Origin: Flagellimonas marinaquae
GTDB lineage: Bacteria; Bacteroidota; Bacteroidia; Flavobacteriales; Flavobacteriaceae
DNA: 64,000 nucleotides
Direction: 5' to 3'
Assembly: GCF_003992675.1 (NCBI RefSeq)
Contig: NZ_RZMZ01000005.1
Span: 62,001-126,000, forward strand
The notes under the pieces were generated by a model. That model was not told the DNA's origin, searched no databases, and saw nothing but the letters and a program-made list of their open reading frames with translations. Position numbers and translations under genes: made by a program. Below, piece after piece: positions 39,354 to 46,792 of the stretch (position 1 is the first letter of the stretch; every line of letters starts with the position of its first letter).

Positions 39354-40043
39354 CTATAAAATGCTTTTTATTTCAATCAAATCATGAATGATGATGGATT
39401 CACCGTGATCGGGTTCCTTATGGAAATTATAGTGCAGCACCTGCATACCCATGGCCTTTGCCCCTAAAATATCGGCCTCAAGATTATCCCCGACCATTAA
39501 GGAATTTTTGGGGTTGACCTTTGCCATTTCCAAGGCGAGTTCAAAAATGTATGGGTCTGGCTTTTTAACCCCTGCCATTTCAGAATCCACAATTTTTTGA
39601 AAGTAGTGGTGAATGCGGCTGCCCCTTAACTTTTTTTCCTGTACTTCTTGAAAACCATTGGTAATGATGTGCAACTTGTACTTGGGGAAAAGATAATCCA
39701 AGGTTTGCACCGTGTTGGGCAGCAAATGCGTGTATGACGACAAATGCGCGATATAGTCGTGTGCGAGCACATGGATCACTTCGTCCGAAACATGAACACG
39801 AAGAGTATCAAAAGTCTGCTTCAACCGCTGGTACCTAAGCTCGGATTTGCTGATTCCATTATTGCGGTAGAGGGCCCACATTTGCAGATTGATCGGGGCA
39901 TACACCTCCAAAAATCCATCCAAATCAATGTCTACCTTGTGATCCACTAATATCTTGGCAAAAGTAAGGGCAGAGTTCTTTTCAAAATCCCAAAGGGTAT
40001 GGTCCAAATCAAAGAAAATGTCGGTAATGGGATGTTCAAACAT
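39354..40043 (-). CDS. HAD-family nucleotidase, YjjG type
   Basis: A 229-residue HAD phosphatase. Motif I FFDLDHTLWDF has D12 and D14, motif II is ITNG, the conserved lysine is in GVKKPDPYIFE, and motif IV is VGDNLEADILGA. YjjG enzymes dephosphorylate nucleoside monophosphates, including odd pyrimidines, as house cleaning. It overlaps the upstream gene by 8 bases, so they are cotranscribed. Confidence 0.85.
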   Translation of the reverse strand: MFEHPITDIFFDLDHTLWDFEKNSALTFAKILVDHKVDIDLDGFLEVYAPINLQMWALYRNNGISKSELRYQRLKQTFDTLRVHVSDEVIHVLAHDYIAHLSSYTHLLPNTVQTLDYLFPKYKLHIITNGFQEVQEKKLRGSRIHHYFQKIVDSEMAGVKKPDPYIFELALEMAKVNPKNSLMVGDNLEADILGAKAMGMQVLHYNFHKEPDHGESIIIHDLIEIKSIL

Positions 40044-41331
40044 AATAACGCTTTAACATGGATTGATAGAGCTCCATCCAATCCAAGGGTTGCTTTCCTC
40101 CCAACAGTTCGTTGGAAAAAACCAAAACAAAATCTCCCTTCACCTGTTTCACCAAACGATATACCCTATCCATTTTCTCAAAAACCTGGTCTTTGGTCTT
40201 ATACTTGACCAACGCATAATCATGCATGGCAAAGGGGTGTATTTTTATAGGTTGCCTCACCTCGGTATTGATGTCATAAAAATAAAATGGGGTACAGGTG
40301 CCTGCCCTAAAACCGATCTCGTGGGTGTATCCCATGGAAAAGTCGTCCGTAAATTCGGTTTCTACCAAATTCCGGTAGGTAATGGGGACATTCACTTTGT
40401 TATAACGAAGTCGGGCGTAACTTATGGGCCTATTGATGAGATTGCCCAACTGTTTTTTTTCTTCCCGAAGCACATTTTTGTCAGATGTAGAAACAAAGGA
40501 AGTGCTCAGTGACACGATACTGTAATCGGCAATGGATTTGATCAAATATCGAAACCTGTTGTTGTTGGTGGAAACATTTTTGTCGTGGGCCGAATGCTTG
40601 GCAAACTGAAAGAAGAACATGGTTTTAATAGGGAACTTTTTATGGATTTCCACCAAATCAAAAAAATTGTCGTAAGGGTCCCTTTTAATCCTAAGCAATA
40701 CTGAGAGACGATTCCAAATCTCCCAAAAGCGAAAATTTCCCAAGTCCAACAAAAAACCCCCAAGTGTTCTTGAAATGCCCCGCATAGCGTAGGCATGCGA
40801 AGTAGTCACATTGATAATCGAGGTGAAATTGTAAAACTTCTCCTTGGTCTCCAAATCGGGAAAACGTTCTTGAAGCGCCTCCAATAACCTGTAAGCCCAA
40901 AGATCGACTACCGGTAGTTCCAAAAAGTTGTGTTGGTACGCTATGCTCTCCTTTACAGGGAAACGGCCTACACTATCCTTTACATGGGGCAGATATTCCT
41001 CGTAGCGGCTCAAAAGGAAAAAACTTGCGGAGAAAATATCAAAAGGGATGGTGCTTTTCTCTCCTGAGGCGAAAAAACAGGGAATTCCATCCCAATCGGA
41101 CACCTTGATTTCCAAATCGTTAATGCCCTGCTCAAACAATAGATCATTGCTTCGGATAAAAAATTCGTTCTGCAGCGGCTGTTTGGAATAGGTCATTTTT
41201 GGGCCATTGTGCTTGATAAAATCTTCCACCTTTGTGGTAAATCCCATCTCCACTCCCAAGATTCTCTCGAAGAGGTGTTTGGCCGTATAGGTTAAACGAT
41301 TGGTAACCTTATGGGTAAATATTAACAACAT
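40036..41331 (-). CDS. Polysaccharide deacetylase-like protein (DUF7033 type), active site not conserved
   Basis: A 431-residue protein matching flavobacterial proteins annotated as polysaccharide deacetylase family. The N-terminal half is the extra domain of this group (FTTKVEDFI, DIFSASFFLLSRYEEYLPH); the C-terminal half should be the NodB barrel (RDPYDNFFDLVEIHKK, GFRAGTCTPFYFYD). At the place of the metal-binding TFDxD it reads NVTTSHA (174-180), and no HxxxH is seen after it, so deacetylase activity is doubtful. Known: family name. Inferred: loss of catalysis. Confidence 0.6.
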   Translation of the reverse strand: MLLIFTHKVTNRLTYTAKHLFERILGVEMGFTTKVEDFIKHNGPKMTYSKQPLQNEFFIRSNDLLFEQGINDLEIKVSDWDGIPCFFASGEKSTIPFDIFSASFFLLSRYEEYLPHVKDSVGRFPVKESIAYQHNFLELPVVDLWAYRLLEALQERFPDLETKEKFYNFTSIINVTTSHAYAMRGISRTLGGFLLDLGNFRFWEIWNRLSVLLRIKRDPYDNFFDLVEIHKKFPIKTMFFFQFAKHSAHDKNVSTNNNRFRYLIKSIADYSIVSLSTSFVSTSDKNVLREEKKQLGNLINRPISYARLRYNKVNVPITYRNLVETEFTDDFSMGYTHEIGFRAGTCTPFYFYDINTEVRQPIKIHPFAMHDYALVKYKTKDQVFEKMDRVYRLVKQVKGDFVLVFSNELLGGKQPLDWMELYQSMLKRYYV

Positions 41332-41334
41332 TGG

Positions 41335-42033
41335 CTACAAGATTCCTTTATCTGCAAAACTGAGGTATTCATTTTGGGCCAAGATTAGATGGTCCAATAC
41401 CTGTATATCCAAAGCCTCGGAGGCTGTTTTCAATTTTTGTGTAATCTGTTTGTCCGCTGCACTGGGTTTTAAGGTTCCCGAAGGATGGTTGTGCGCCAAA
41501 ATAATCCCCACTGCACCAAGTTCCAAGGCCTGCTTCAACACCAATCGCACATCTACCAACGTTCCCGTAATGCCCCCCTTGCTCAATTGCGACTTATGGA
41601 TCACCTTATTGGAATTGTTAAGGTATACAATCCAAAACTCTTCGTGCGGAAGCTCCCCTATCAACGGATACAGTAGTTCAAACACATCATGGCTACTCTG
41701 TATCTTGACAATTTTTGAGGTATCCTCCAGTCGTCTTCTCCTACCTACTTCCAGGGCTGCCGCGATACTTACGGCCTTGGCTTCACCAATGCCCTTGAAG
41801 CGCATCAATTGGTTGACGGAAAGTTTCCCCAGCTCGTTCAAATTATTGTCCACCGAGGCCAAAATACGCTTGGAGAGTTCCACTGCGCTTTCTTCCCTAC
41901 TACCTGAACCGATTAAGATTGCTATCAATTCGGCATCGGAAAGTACAAAACTTCCCTTCTGTACCAGTTTTTCCCGTGGCCTGTCATCATCGGCCCAGTT
42001 TTTTATGGAAAAGGAAGCTAGTTTTTCTTGCAT
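41335..42033 (-). CDS. radC: RadC family JAB-domain protein
   Basis: A 232-residue protein of the RadC family: an N-terminal helix-hairpin-helix part (FKGIGEAKAVSIAAALE) and a C-terminal JAMM metalloprotease-like domain with H181 and H183 in HNHPSG, S185 and D194. Despite the old name its role in DNA repair is doubtful. It is 3 bases downstream of nothing else on its strand except by the deacetylase-like gene that follows, so the two may be cotranscribed. Confidence 0.92.
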   Translation of the reverse strand: MQEKLASFSIKNWADDDRPREKLVQKGSFVLSDAELIAILIGSGSREESAVELSKRILASVDNNLNELGKLSVNQLMRFKGIGEAKAVSIAAALEVGRRRRLEDTSKIVKIQSSHDVFELLYPLIGELPHEEFWIVYLNNSNKVIHKSQLSKGGITGTLVDVRLVLKQALELGAVGIILAHNHPSGTLKPSAADKQITQKLKTASEALDIQVLDHLILAQNEYLSFADKGIL

Positions 42034-42086
42034 GGTCTAAAGATAGGAGAATAATTTTATGTAAATTTCAATATAAATCCTTGGAT

Positions 42087-42539
42087 ATGAAATCGATTTT
42101 CAACACGGAAGCCTACGAAGAAGTTTTATCGCGCATCGACCAGCTATCCGAATCTTCTGAAAGACGATGGGGGAAAATGCAGGTAGGCCAAATGCTGCAC
42201 CATTGCCAATATCCCTTAAAAATAGGATTGGGAAGGTACAATCCAAAAAACAAACCCAGCCTGATGCTAAAGGTACTGGGCAAATTTTTTAAGAAGAGCC
42301 TTTACAACGATAAGCCATGGAAACAAAACCTGCCAACCGCCAAAAGCTTTAAAGTTGAAGATGATAAGGATTTTGCTGCTGAAAAAGAAGTGCTTATAGG
42401 CCTTATCCGTGATTTTCACCAAGAAAAGGATAAAAAAGAGTGGGACCCACATCCTGCATTCGGTTCCTTTACCGCGGAACAGTGGGGGCAGATGCAATAC
42501 AAGCACCTAGATCACCATTTACGGCAATTTGGGGTTTGA
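42087..42539 (+). CDS. DUF1569 (DinB-superfamily) protein
   Basis: A 150-residue four-helix-bundle protein. The frame is open further upstream, antisense to radC, but MKSIFNTEAYEEVLSRI is the family start. The DinB-like metal site is visible: H38 or H39 in MLHHCQ and H140/H144 in HLDHHLRQFG. Members are thought to be metal-dependent thiol transferases or hydrolases; none is well characterised. Its stop lies 4 bases from that of the convergent Mur-like gene. Confidence 0.8.
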   Translation: MKSIFNTEAYEEVLSRIDQLSESSERRWGKMQVGQMLHHCQYPLKIGLGRYNPKNKPSLMLKVLGKFFKKSLYNDKPWKQNLPTAKSFKVEDDKDFAAEKEVLIGLIRDFHQEKDKKEWDPHPAFGSFTAEQWGQMQYKHLDHHLRQFGV

Positions 42540-42543
42540 TTTT

Positions 42544-43419
42544 TTAATGGAAAGTAGACATCGCTTCGTAAAACTCAACCTCGTCCACGCCCATTTGTTG
42601 GCATATCCATTTGGCTCCAGCCATGCTTCTTAAATCGTCTGCTCCTGAAATTTCCAAGGGCATTTCGCCATCCGGTGTATCGAGAAATACTTCTCCATTT
42701 GCCTCCTGATAGGCCGGGGTGCTGTATGGAAATTTTCGAATGGGGTTTTCCGAAGCTTCCACAAGTTCCTTTACAGTAGAATCCTCATCGTTATAGGTGA
42801 TGCTTCCACCTTTGACAATGCTATCCACAAAAAGGGCAAATGGTTCCGAATCGGTATCCTTAGGCGATGAAATATCGCTTAGTAGGGCAATGTTTGGAAT
42901 ATATTTTTGGAATTGGGGCGTACTATCCAATGATGATGAAACACCATTTCCTGCCTCTATCAAAATAAAGTCGTTCTCTGTAGTTAGGTGTATTCCATTT
43001 GATGTTTGGGTCACATAATCTGTTGCTACCTCATTATAATCGAGCGCATGTAAGATCATTTTGGCAACAGTCCCCTGGTGTTGGGAACCAGCGATTACCA
43101 CCCGTGTTTTGTATTTGGTCTGTTCGTAAAGAAAATCGGGAAAAGAAAATAGCGGCAAGCCCAGTTCTTGCGCCTTAACCAATTCGGGGTTATCATGTTT
43201 TACTTGGGAACCGATCACTACGGCATCCAATCGGGCATGGATACTATCCGAAAACCAGCCGGCACCTTTGGGCAATAGTCCCTGTTCTTGCATAATGGAC
43301 TTAAGGGATTCATCAAACTTCTCATCACTTCCTGTAACCGTTTCTCCCTTTTTGTGCAAGGAAATGGCTAAATTGAACAAACTGATTTCACCCAAACCTA
43401 TAAAATGTACCTGCATCAT
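42544..43419 (-). CDS. Truncated Mur-ligase-like (Mpl-related) protein without P-loop
   Basis: A 291-residue relative of the flavobacterial Mpl-type peptidoglycan ligase (about 450 residues). The N-terminal Rossmann domain (VHFIGLGEISLFNLAISLHKKG, GSDEKF, NPELVKAQELGLPLFSFPDFLYEQ) and part of the central domain (TRVVIAGS, MILHAL, AGAKWICQQMGVDE) align, but GTHGKTT is replaced by GSQHQGTVAK (111-120), the WDHxxxF motif after ALLSD is lost, and the C-terminal ligase domain is absent. The end is clean, with no remnant downstream. A consensus promoter lies upstream, so it is expressed. It may bind a muropeptide or UDP-sugar without ligating. Confidence 0.65.
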   Translation of the reverse strand: MMQVHFIGLGEISLFNLAISLHKKGETVTGSDEKFDESLKSIMQEQGLLPKGAGWFSDSIHARLDAVVIGSQVKHDNPELVKAQELGLPLFSFPDFLYEQTKYKTRVVIAGSQHQGTVAKMILHALDYNEVATDYVTQTSNGIHLTTENDFILIEAGNGVSSSLDSTPQFQKYIPNIALLSDISSPKDTDSEPFALFVDSIVKGGSITYNDEDSTVKELVEASENPIRKFPYSTPAYQEANGEVFLDTPDGEMPLEISGADDLRSMAGAKWICQQMGVDEVEFYEAMSTFH

Positions 43420-43434
43420 TCTCGTTTTAAGCAG

Positions 43435-43464
43435 CAAAAATAAACATTGCCGAAGCCATTGCAA
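43435..43464 (-). promoter_or_regulatory. Promoter of the Mur-like gene
   Basis: On the minus strand TTG at 43464-43462, exactly 19 nt, then TATTTTTG at 43442-43435: a full match to consensus. It supports the start at 43419 and excludes the longer reading frame beginning at 43539. Confidence 0.7.
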
Positions 43465-43514
43465 ATAGGGAGGCTGCCTATTAATTTTTATATTGGCACT
43501 AAAATCAGAAATCA

Positions 43515-43826
43515 ATGAACCTATCAGAAATTGAACCAAGGGAAATAATGCCCGGATACCACGGAAAATTAGTGCATGGCGAACGTATGAGCTGGGTGTT
43601 CTGGGATGTGGACCAACATGCGGAAGTGCCCGAACACCAGCACGACCATGAACAGATCATGCATGTGGTAGAAGGCACTTTTGAATTTACCCTAAATGGG
43701 AAAAAAGGCACTTACCATCCAGGAGATGTGGTCATTATCCCTTCCAATGTACCCCATAGTGGAAAAGCACTCACCCCATGTAAGTTGATGGATATTTTCA
43801 GTCCTGTAAGAGAAGAATACCGATGA
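43515..43826 (+). CDS. Cupin domain protein
   Basis: A 103-residue single-domain cupin. Motif 1 is EHQHDHEQIMHVVEG (H41, H43, H45 and a following acidic/Gln ligand), motif 2 is PGDVVIIPSNVPH with H81. It should bind a divalent metal. The stop overlaps the ATG of the SDR gene (ATGA), so cupin and SDR are translationally coupled and probably act on the same unknown metabolite. Confidence 0.85.
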   Translation: MNLSEIEPREIMPGYHGKLVHGERMSWVFWDVDQHAEVPEHQHDHEQIMHVVEGTFEFTLNGKKGTYHPGDVVIIPSNVPHSGKALTPCKLMDIFSPVREEYR

Positions 43827-44608
43827 ACATTTCACTAAAAGGAAAAAACGCCCTTGTTGGGGGAAGTAGTAAGGGCATTGGAGCGGCCATTGCCAAACAA
43901 CTGGCTGCAAGTGGCGCGAGTGTTACCCTGATGGCGCGTAGCGAAGGACGGATGCAAGAATTGGTTCGGGAAATGGACAGTTCGCAAGGACAACAACACC
44001 AATTCCTGTCCGTGGATTTTACCGATTTTGAAGCCTACAAAAGTAAAATAGCAAGGTATTTCGAGACCAACACCGTGGATATCCTGGTCAACAATACGCA
44101 AGGTCCCGAAGGTGGCGGTGCCCTGGAAAAGAAAGTGGAGGATTATCAGAATGCCTTCGATTTGCTGTTCAAGTCGGTGGTGTACACGACAGAACTGGCC
44201 TTAAAGCACATGCAGGAACAACAATGGGGACGTATCATCAACATTGCATCCATTTCGGTAAAGGAACCATTGAACTATTTGGCACTCTCCAATACCATTA
44301 GAGCTGCCGTGGTTACCTGGGCCAAGAGTTTGGCCTACGATGTTGCTAAAGATGGGATTACGGTAAACAGTACCCTAACAGGTTATTTTGACACCGACCG
44401 CATTGCGCAATTAAACTCCAAAAAAGCGGAAAAAATGGGTGTTACCCCAGATGAAGTCCGCTCCAATATGGAAGAGCAAGTACCTGCAAAACGGATTGGC
44501 GACCCAAAGGAATATGGCTATTTGGTGACCTTCTTGGCATCGGAACAGGCGGCCTTTATCACGGGAACCAATATCCCGATTGATGGCGGACTCCTAAAGT
44601 CGTTGTAA
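43823..44608 (+). CDS. Atypical short-chain dehydrogenase/reductase
   Basis: A 261-residue SDR with the cofactor loop GGSSKGIG (13-20), an NNTQG motif (90-94) in place of NNAG, the strand IINIASISV (138-146) and the C-terminal GTNIPIDGGL. The catalytic YxxxK is not present: the equivalent stretch is LALSN (153-157). This belongs to a known SDR subgroup with LSN at that place, so catalysis must differ from classic SDRs or be absent. Coupled to the cupin gene. The last 64 codons recur at 46913-47107. Confidence 0.82.
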   Translation: MNISLKGKNALVGGSSKGIGAAIAKQLAASGASVTLMARSEGRMQELVREMDSSQGQQHQFLSVDFTDFEAYKSKIARYFETNTVDILVNNTQGPEGGGALEKKVEDYQNAFDLLFKSVVYTTELALKHMQEQQWGRIINIASISVKEPLNYLALSNTIRAAVVTWAKSLAYDVAKDGITVNSTLTGYFDTDRIAQLNSKKAEKMGVTPDEVRSNMEEQVPAKRIGDPKEYGYLVTFLASEQAAFITGTNIPIDGGLLKSL

Positions 44609-44643
44609 ATTAAAGACCCTTAGGGCTTTTCATAGGATACCTT

Positions 44644-44650
44644 GTTAGGT
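44644..44650 (-). other. Orphan attC R-double-prime-like core after parE
   Basis: On the minus strand ACCTAAC, a perfect RYYYAAC core (GTTAGGT on the plus strand, a perfect GTTRRRY), 9 bases after the parE stop. The other half of an attC site is not found; it may have been lost when the cluster met the SDR gene. Confidence 0.35.
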
Positions 44651-44659
44651 GTAGTATTT

Positions 44660-44959
44660 CTATTCAGTTATTCTGTTTTTTAAATCCATTTGTCCGTGTA
44701 AAATTCTCGTAATTTCAATCGGTTGGTTAATTCGTTTTCGATAAAAAATGATATATCGGCTTGTTTTAAGCCCGAATAAGTCTTTGGTTATTCCATCGTA
44801 GTTTTTTCCCAACTCAGGGTTGTTTGCAATGTCTTGGCAACTGTCTAATAGCAGGTTATAATAGCTATCAGCTTGTTGTTCAGACCACTGTTCAATTGTG
44901 TATTCCCAAATTCCAGTTAAATCCTCAACTGCTTTATGGGTCAGTTCATATTTAGCCAT
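44660..44959 (-). CDS. parE: ParE/RelE-family toxin
   Basis: A 99-residue toxin of the ParE branch of the RelE/ParE fold: YELTHKAVEDLTGIWEYTIEQWSEQQADSYY at the start, then IANNPELGKNYDGI, LFGLKTSRYIIFYRKR and ITRILHGQMDLKNRI. ParE toxins block DNA gyrase. Its start overlaps the end of the antitoxin gene by 8 bases, the usual antitoxin-first order. Inside the cassette cluster it would act as a stabiliser against loss of cassettes. Confidence 0.88.
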   Translation of the reverse strand: MAKYELTHKAVEDLTGIWEYTIEQWSEQQADSYYNLLLDSCQDIANNPELGKNYDGITKDLFGLKTSRYIIFYRKRINQPIEITRILHGQMDLKNRITE

Positions 44960-45203
44960 TCTTTTTACGTCTGGCTTTTAATTCCTGAAGATGTTCGTCC
45001 GGGTTAAAATCGTGAGCAATTCCGCTGTCAATTCCTTCCTGTATTGCATTTCTCAAAGCAGTAGCTTTACTTTCTTCATGCTCTAAAAGTCGAAGTCCGG
45101 CTCGGATTACTTCACTTACATTCTTATATCTTCCAGCTGAAACTTGGTTACTCACAAATTGGTCAAAATAATTGCCAAGGGATATGGATGTGTTTTTACT
45201 CAT
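44952..45203 (-). CDS. parD: ParD-family antitoxin
   Basis: An 83-residue CopG/ParD protein: ribbon-helix-helix at the N-terminus (NTSISLGNYFDQFVSNQVSAGRYKNVSEVIRAGLRLLE), then an acidic/basic tail (FNPDEHLQELKARRKK) that wraps the toxin. It is preceded by a promoter overlapped by a perfect 11-bp inverted repeat, the expected operator for autorepression by ParD or ParDE. Confidence 0.9.
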   Translation of the reverse strand: MSKNTSISLGNYFDQFVSNQVSAGRYKNVSEVIRAGLRLLEHEESKATALRNAIQEGIDSGIAHDFNPDEHLQELKARRKKNG

Positions 45204-45219
45204 AGCTCAGGTATTTATT

Positions 45220-45250
45220 CAAAATTACCAAAAATTGGTAATTTTTCCAA
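45220..45250 (-). promoter_or_regulatory. parDE promoter and palindromic operator
   Basis: On the minus strand TTG (45250-45248), a 20-nt spacer and TAATTTTG (45227-45220) match the consensus fully. AAAATTACCAA (45221-45231) and TTGGTAATTTT (45235-45245) form a perfect 11-bp inverted repeat across the -7 element and spacer. Binding there would block RNA polymerase. The ATG is 17 bases downstream. Confidence 0.7.
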
Positions 45251-45323
45251 GCTACACCCCATGGCAATCAGCAAAAGGGGAGCGTACTGCGTGCGTGGTT
45301 TTGCGTTCCCGAAGGGATATTGC

Positions 45324-45392
45324 CATCAACGTTCCGGCTTAAAAGCGTTGCTGTCCCGCAGGGCAGCTATGACTTTTTAGCCATTGTTGTGC
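45324..45392 (-). repeat. attC-like site after the DUF4265 gene
   Basis: Read on the minus strand: R-double-prime core GCACAAC directly after the TAA stop, then AATGGCTAAAAAG and, after a hairpin centre, the imperfect complement CTTTTAAGCC, then GGAAC and the second core GTTGATG. Compared with the site at 45883-46012 it shares the edges AACAA and CCG(G)AACGTTG. Total 69 bases. Confidence 0.55.
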
Positions 45393-45872
45393 TTAGTATT
45401 TTATTTCATTTCTGTGTTTTTCAGACAAGCAAGGTTCGGCATATTCAAATATACCTTGTTCCTCATACCCATCTAATTTTCTCTTAATTGTAGAATAGTC
45501 AGAAGATCTAGGTATTTCCATGGAAAAGTAACTTTCATTTAATCCTTCTGATGTGCAACCTATTGATTTAAAATCGTCTCGAATGTTCTCTTTATCAATC
45601 CCTTCTTTAGTTATTGAGACTAATACAATTGAATTGCCCGATGGCTTGGTTGTCTCACGATAAGTCAGCATCTGTTCTGATTCGTCAAATTCTGCATAGA
45701 ATTCATCATCCGTTGCAATTAGAGGTCCATAAAACGGAATACTGTCCAACTTATAAATCCCGTTCTTTTCGTCAATTTTGATTGCCCACATGGTTTCCAC
45801 AGTTATTTCGTCCAAAACATTACTGTGGTATCGGAACAGAACTTTAGCGTATTTATCGTTTTCGTCAGTCAT
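45393..45872 (-). CDS. DUF4265 family protein (cassette gene)
   Basis: A 159-residue cytoplasmic protein of the DUF4265 family: KVLFRYHSNVLDEITVETMWA at the start, DSIPFYGPLIATDDEFYAE, and a second part SYFSMEIPRSSDYSTIKRKLDGYEEQGIFEYAEPCLSE that resembles a small ferredoxin-like half. Function unknown. The ATG is only 10 bases from the attC-like core upstream and the stop touches the core of the next one, so the gene fills its cassette and has no promoter of its own. Confidence 0.8.
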   Translation of the reverse strand: MTDENDKYAKVLFRYHSNVLDEITVETMWAIKIDEKNGIYKLDSIPFYGPLIATDDEFYAEFDESEQMLTYRETTKPSGNSIVLVSITKEGIDKENIRDDFKSIGCTSEGLNESYFSMEIPRSSDYSTIKRKLDGYEEQGIFEYAEPCLSEKHRNEIKY

Positions 45873-45882
45873 TTCTAATTAA

Positions 45883-46012
45883 GCACAACGTTCGGTGTAT
45901 GAGTAGTGGCGGGTTATGAAGCACTATACTTTGGATTTAACACGTGGTTTGTAAAATGCTAAAATCTCGAAATTTAACACAAACCCGCCATTAATTATAC
46001 ACTTTGTTACCT
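45883..46012 (-). repeat. attC-like site between the DUF2202 and DUF4265 genes
   Basis: Read on the minus strand: core AGGTAAC, spacer AAA, a long arm starting GTGTATAATTAATGGCGGG; a central loop of about 65 bases; the complementary arm CCCGCCACTACTCATACAC, spacer CGAAC, and core GTTGTGC. The arms match at about 20 of 23 positions. Layout and length (130 bases) fit integron attC sites. Confidence 0.6.
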
Positions 46013-46063
46013 ACTGGGCGTTTTTTTCTTCCTGCTATTTTTACGGCTTAATCTTTTGAAGAA

Positions 46064-46654
46064 TTATTGACCACATTGTTCATTTGAAGAGTTAATTATA
46101 GCATCATATTCTGTTTGACTGATATAAACGGGGGTGTATGACCCTAACTGTCCAACGAAACTTCGTAAATGGTTTCTTGAACCACAACTAAGGTTATCAT
46201 AAACATTGATTAAATCAATATTTGTTGTGTGCTTTTTAAAAATATCAATATCATTGATATCCAAATCTTCTATGTTCGCACCCACCTCTAATGCTTTATT
46301 AAGTGAGGAGTCTGATTTAATTGTTAATTCATTGTAAAGTGTCTGTAATTCGCTATTTGAAAATACACCATAAGCATCATTGATTACAGGGTCAGTCAAT
46401 CCATAGTTATTAAGTAGGTTTAAAACACTATTCATATGCGATTGTTCACTATTAGAAATATTGTTGAAAATACTCTGTCCATACTTATTGTATGAATAAA
46501 CATAAACATCTCTAGCCAATTTTTCTTCTTCTCTAAGAAAACGCAAATCTGTTTTTTCTTGTTCAGTTAAAGGAACTACTTCACCTTCATCTTTGTTACA
46601 AGCTGTTATAAGGATTAACCCACCAGCCAAAATCATTATTGACTTTTTCATCAT
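46064..46654 (-). CDS. DUF2202 family lipoprotein (cassette gene)
   Basis: A 196-residue lipoprotein (lipobox ITAC, Cys 19 or 20; the ATG one codon later is an alternative). The mature part is a ferritin-like four-helix domain of the DUF2202 family, with EEEKLARDVY near 42-51, SEQSHM near 69, the EDLDIND stretch and CGSRNHLRSF. These repeat the E-xx-H type ligands of ferritin-like proteins, so it may bind iron or another metal outside the cytoplasm. It occupies a cassette from 46762 to 45889 and is AT-rich compared with core neighbours. Confidence 0.8.
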   Translation of the reverse strand: MMKKSIMILAGGLILITACNKDEGEVVPLTEQEKTDLRFLREEEKLARDVYVYSYNKYGQSIFNNISNSEQSHMNSVLNLLNNYGLTDPVINDAYGVFSNSELQTLYNELTIKSDSSLNKALEVGANIEDLDINDIDIFKKHTTNIDLINVYDNLSCGSRNHLRSFVGQLGSYTPVYISQTEYDAIINSSNEQCGQ

Positions 46655-46755
46655 TTTTATTTTATATAGTCAAAAATGTATTATTTATTTTGAATTATCA
46701 GTAACTTTTATTACAAACTACTTCTATTCAAAACAATCTTTGTCTTAATGCTTGT

Positions 46756-46792
46756 AGGTAACTATTGGATATAAAGCTAATTCCTTATATCC
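46756..46792 (-). repeat. attC-like core and hairpin at the upstream border of the DUF2202 cassette
   Basis: On the minus strand the core GTTACCT (46762-46756) follows a hairpin in which GGATATAA pairs with TTATATCC (46792-46785 with 46774-46767). The core is the exact complement of AGGTAAC at the end of the same cassette. A matching far core upstream is not clear, so this site is degenerate or an attachment edge. Confidence 0.45.

Noticed and set aside
41335..42033. radC as a sign of a mobile island
   Set aside because: RadC-like genes are common on islands, but this one is a normal full-length chromosomal type set among core genes, without integrase or repeats.
45144..45380. Plus-strand ORF of 78 codons across the parD promoter
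   Set aside because: It overlaps the parD start, its operator and an attC-like site, and has no family resemblance.
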